Of a DNA stretch of 64,000 nucleotides, positions 62,415 to 64,000 are shown one piece after another. The DNA comes from Hyaloperonospora brassicae. Lineage: Eukaryota > Oomycota > Peronosporomycetes > Peronosporales > Peronosporaceae. A model generated the notes under the pieces. It was not told the DNA's origin. It worked only from the letters and a program-made list of their open reading frames with translations, and did no database searches. Where the stretch lies: positions 248,001 through 312,000 of the forward strand of contig CANTFL010001283.1 of NCBI GenBank assembly GCA_947650285.1, in the 5' to 3' direction. Every line of letters starts with the position of its first letter. The stretch's first letter is position 1. The position numbers and the translations under genes were made by a program.

Positions 62415-63160
62415 GTGCTCCGATGCCTTTGGACGTTGTATCAATTAACGTCGATCTACATAGCGGATGGTTCAACGTTGCTGCACGTCACATTATCCAG
62501 CAACGAGAACGAAAACAACTTCGACAGCTCCGTGCGTCCACATCACGGGCCAACGAATATACGAAGAGATCGCACTCAGCAGAAGCTCTGCCGCGGATGT
62601 CAAAGGGTGACAGCATATACAGCTCGAGCGACTTGTCTGGCTACTCACAGACGACATGAGTTACATCCACAACATTTTCCGTACCGGCACGACGACAGTC
62701 GTTCTCTTCAAATGTTTTGTTTGCGTCAACCCGAGCGAATGTCTGTACCAACGGATCACTGCCAGTCATGCAACTACGAGCACCGCCAGTGCGATTACAA
62801 AGCTTCGGGTACGCACACGGCTTCCAGTAGCTTCAAGGTATCAAATAAAGAGGCAGCTGCCAAAAGTGCGACAAGGCCTTTCGCTGCGCAGGTTATGCTG
62901 CACGCACGTGAGCGATAGACGCACAGTAGCTTCTGTGCAGGCTTTCCAGCGCCAAAATTTGAGACCAGCATCCATGCGAACTCGACCACCCACAATGTAC
63001 CGGCACGATTAAGCAAGGGAGAAGCTATGGTCCTGACGTGTACTGCAAGTACTGCTTTGTTCTGACCACTCTGAGGCACAGTCGGCTGTTGTGCAGTTGT
63101 AGCCATGCCTGTTTCGTTGGGCTAAATAGTAAAAGGGTACGTGAACTACTACCACATCAT
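62415..63160 (+). pseudogene. Decayed C2H2-like zinc-finger gene
   Basis: Pieces in different plus frames resemble tandem C2H2 fingers: CRGCQRVTAYTARATCLATH with RRH (near 62592-62660), HCQSCNYEHRQCDYKASGTH (near 62757-62815), SCQKCDKAFRCAGYAART (near 62855-62910) and a CKYCFVLTTLRHSRLLC piece (near 63048-63100). Spacings are irregular and stops intervene, so this is at most a pseudogene. If introns exist the model could differ. Confidence 0.4.
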
Positions 63161-63456
63161 CGAACAGAATACACACCGGTCCATCTTCTACGACGTGGCA
63201 AAGGTGTACCCGTATCATATCGCTCCAGTTCGTTACGCAACAGACTCAAACACCATCAAGTAGGCAGTCATGCGATATGTGGAAATCGATTATCGCGCTT
63301 CTTCGGTAGCGCAGGTGTGCCACTAAAGTCTTCTTGCCCCTTCACCAATCGACTACACCTACCCTGTTGTCACTTCCAGGTTAGTCGCTGCCAACTGTGC
63401 GCACTGGCTCTTTCGCTTGGCGTCCTACTTCCGTTGCTGACTGCACGCCCGCCCGT

Positions 63457-63937
63457 CTATTTCGCGTTCTTCCTGCCCTTGTAAACCTGCTTGCCGTGGT
63501 CCCACGGAACGTAGTTGTGCTTCCACATGTGCTTGATCTGACGCTTCATCGTGAATGTAAAGAGCATAATGAAGTATACGAACAGGATAGGCCAGAACAC
63601 CGGTACGTTGAAGGCGTTGCTGAGCGTCATGAGCAGCGACACAGTAGTGGCCTTGAACGTCGAGTACCAAAACTGGAACTCGGGCACGCGGCGCGTAAAC
63701 GGTCGGAACTCCTCGCTCTGCTTGTGCGGAAGCAGTGGGCCTTCACTCTCCGTGTCCACCTGAGGCGACAGAAACCCGATAAAGAGATTCAGCAGGTAGA
63801 TGCCCAAGCCGTACGTGACAATGTGGAACGCGTTCAGGTAGAACACGCGCACGAGGTACAGCGTCAAGAGACCAATCGTCAAGCCCCAGCGCCCGTACAC
63901 GTAAATCGTGCTCTTGTCCAGCAGGTACTGCCATTTC
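63457..63937 (-). CDS. RER1: RER1-like ER retrieval receptor, last exon (partial gene)
   Basis: The frame encodes about 160 residues of an RER1-family protein, a four-pass membrane receptor that returns ER proteins from the early Golgi in COPI vesicles. Typical features are KWQYLLDKSTIYVYGRW at the exon start, membrane segments (LTIGLLTLYLVRVFYL, FHIVTYGLGIYLLNLFIGFL, ATTVSLLMTLSNAFNVPVFW, ILFVYFIMLFTFTM), the conserved EFRPFTRRVPEFQFWYS and MKRQIKHMWKHNYVPWDHGK. Family members are about 190 residues, so 25-30 N-terminal residues lie in an upstream exon. An acceptor, tttccacag, ends at 63938 on the minus strand. The end is a basic YKGRKNAK tail and a TAG stop. It is convergent with the preceding plus-strand genes. 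Confidence 0.93.
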
Positions 63938-64000
63938 CTGTGGAAATTAATATTTACACCACAGCGCTCTGGTCAGAACATCGACGGTTCGTATACAGAG
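63938..64000 (-). other. Probable RER1 intron and upstream edge
   Basis: The minus strand shows a pyrimidine/A-rich stretch ending in ttaatttccacag before the exon. The window ends before a donor site can be placed with confidence. Confidence 0.6.

Overview
The window looks like nuclear DNA of an oomycete, most likely a Peronosporales species (Phytophthora or a downy mildew). The reasons are compact intron-poor host genes, Ty3/gypsy chromoviruses, Ty1/copia and FAR1-type Mutator-like elements (MULEs) whose domains resemble those I know from Phytophthora, and 1990s-style gene islands at both ends of a TE-filled middle. I cannot name the species from sequence alone.

Host genes are few. Two secreted plant-type purple acid phosphatase (PAP) genes lie at 6750-8291 (+) and 59604-61145 (+). 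A third PAP survives only as a C-terminal fragment (57620-57866). A 196-residue protein of unknown function (61372-61962, +) follows the second PAP, then decayed C2H2-like zinc-finger sequence. The last exon of an RER1-like ER-retrieval receptor gene runs in from the right edge (63457-63937, -). Flanking sequence similarity suggests an ancestral tandem array of PAP-containing units later split by about 49 kb of transposons.

The middle is nested mobile DNA. Three decayed MULEs have recognisable terminal inverted repeats: 1203-4313, 8426-10733 and 46891-57112. The last contains a solo LTR and a broken copia element (50061-55811). A decayed minus-strand chromovirus occupies about 15930-37951 and was hit twice. 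An 8.0-kb chromovirus (17400-25406, 5-bp target duplication gtccg) landed in its integrase. A 4.5-kb gypsy element (30885-35415, 4-bp duplication cgta) landed in its gag region; its LTRs differ by one substitution and one 20-bp repeat unit, so it is young. Further solo or fragmentary LTRs of the 8-kb family lie at 11186-11623, 46215-46625, 47081-47526 and perhaps 43403-43470.

Two things stand out. The 8-kb chromovirus is packed with short perfect hairpins (arms of 8-12 bp, loops of 1-8 nt) through LTR, gag, pol and an extra ORF, and related LTRs keep a hairpin at the same place with different stem sequence. It also carries an antisense ORF (17938-19538, +), with one frameshift and one stop, that encodes a Ser/Ala/Pro-rich start, a central conserved-looking domain and a C-terminal coiled coil overlapping the chromodomain on the other strand. 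The older chromovirus has a decayed plus-strand coding region in the equivalent place (about 13194-15760). The rest, notably 1-1200, 4314-6000, 11624-12560 and 39762-46214, is AT-rich DNA in which I recognise no gene.
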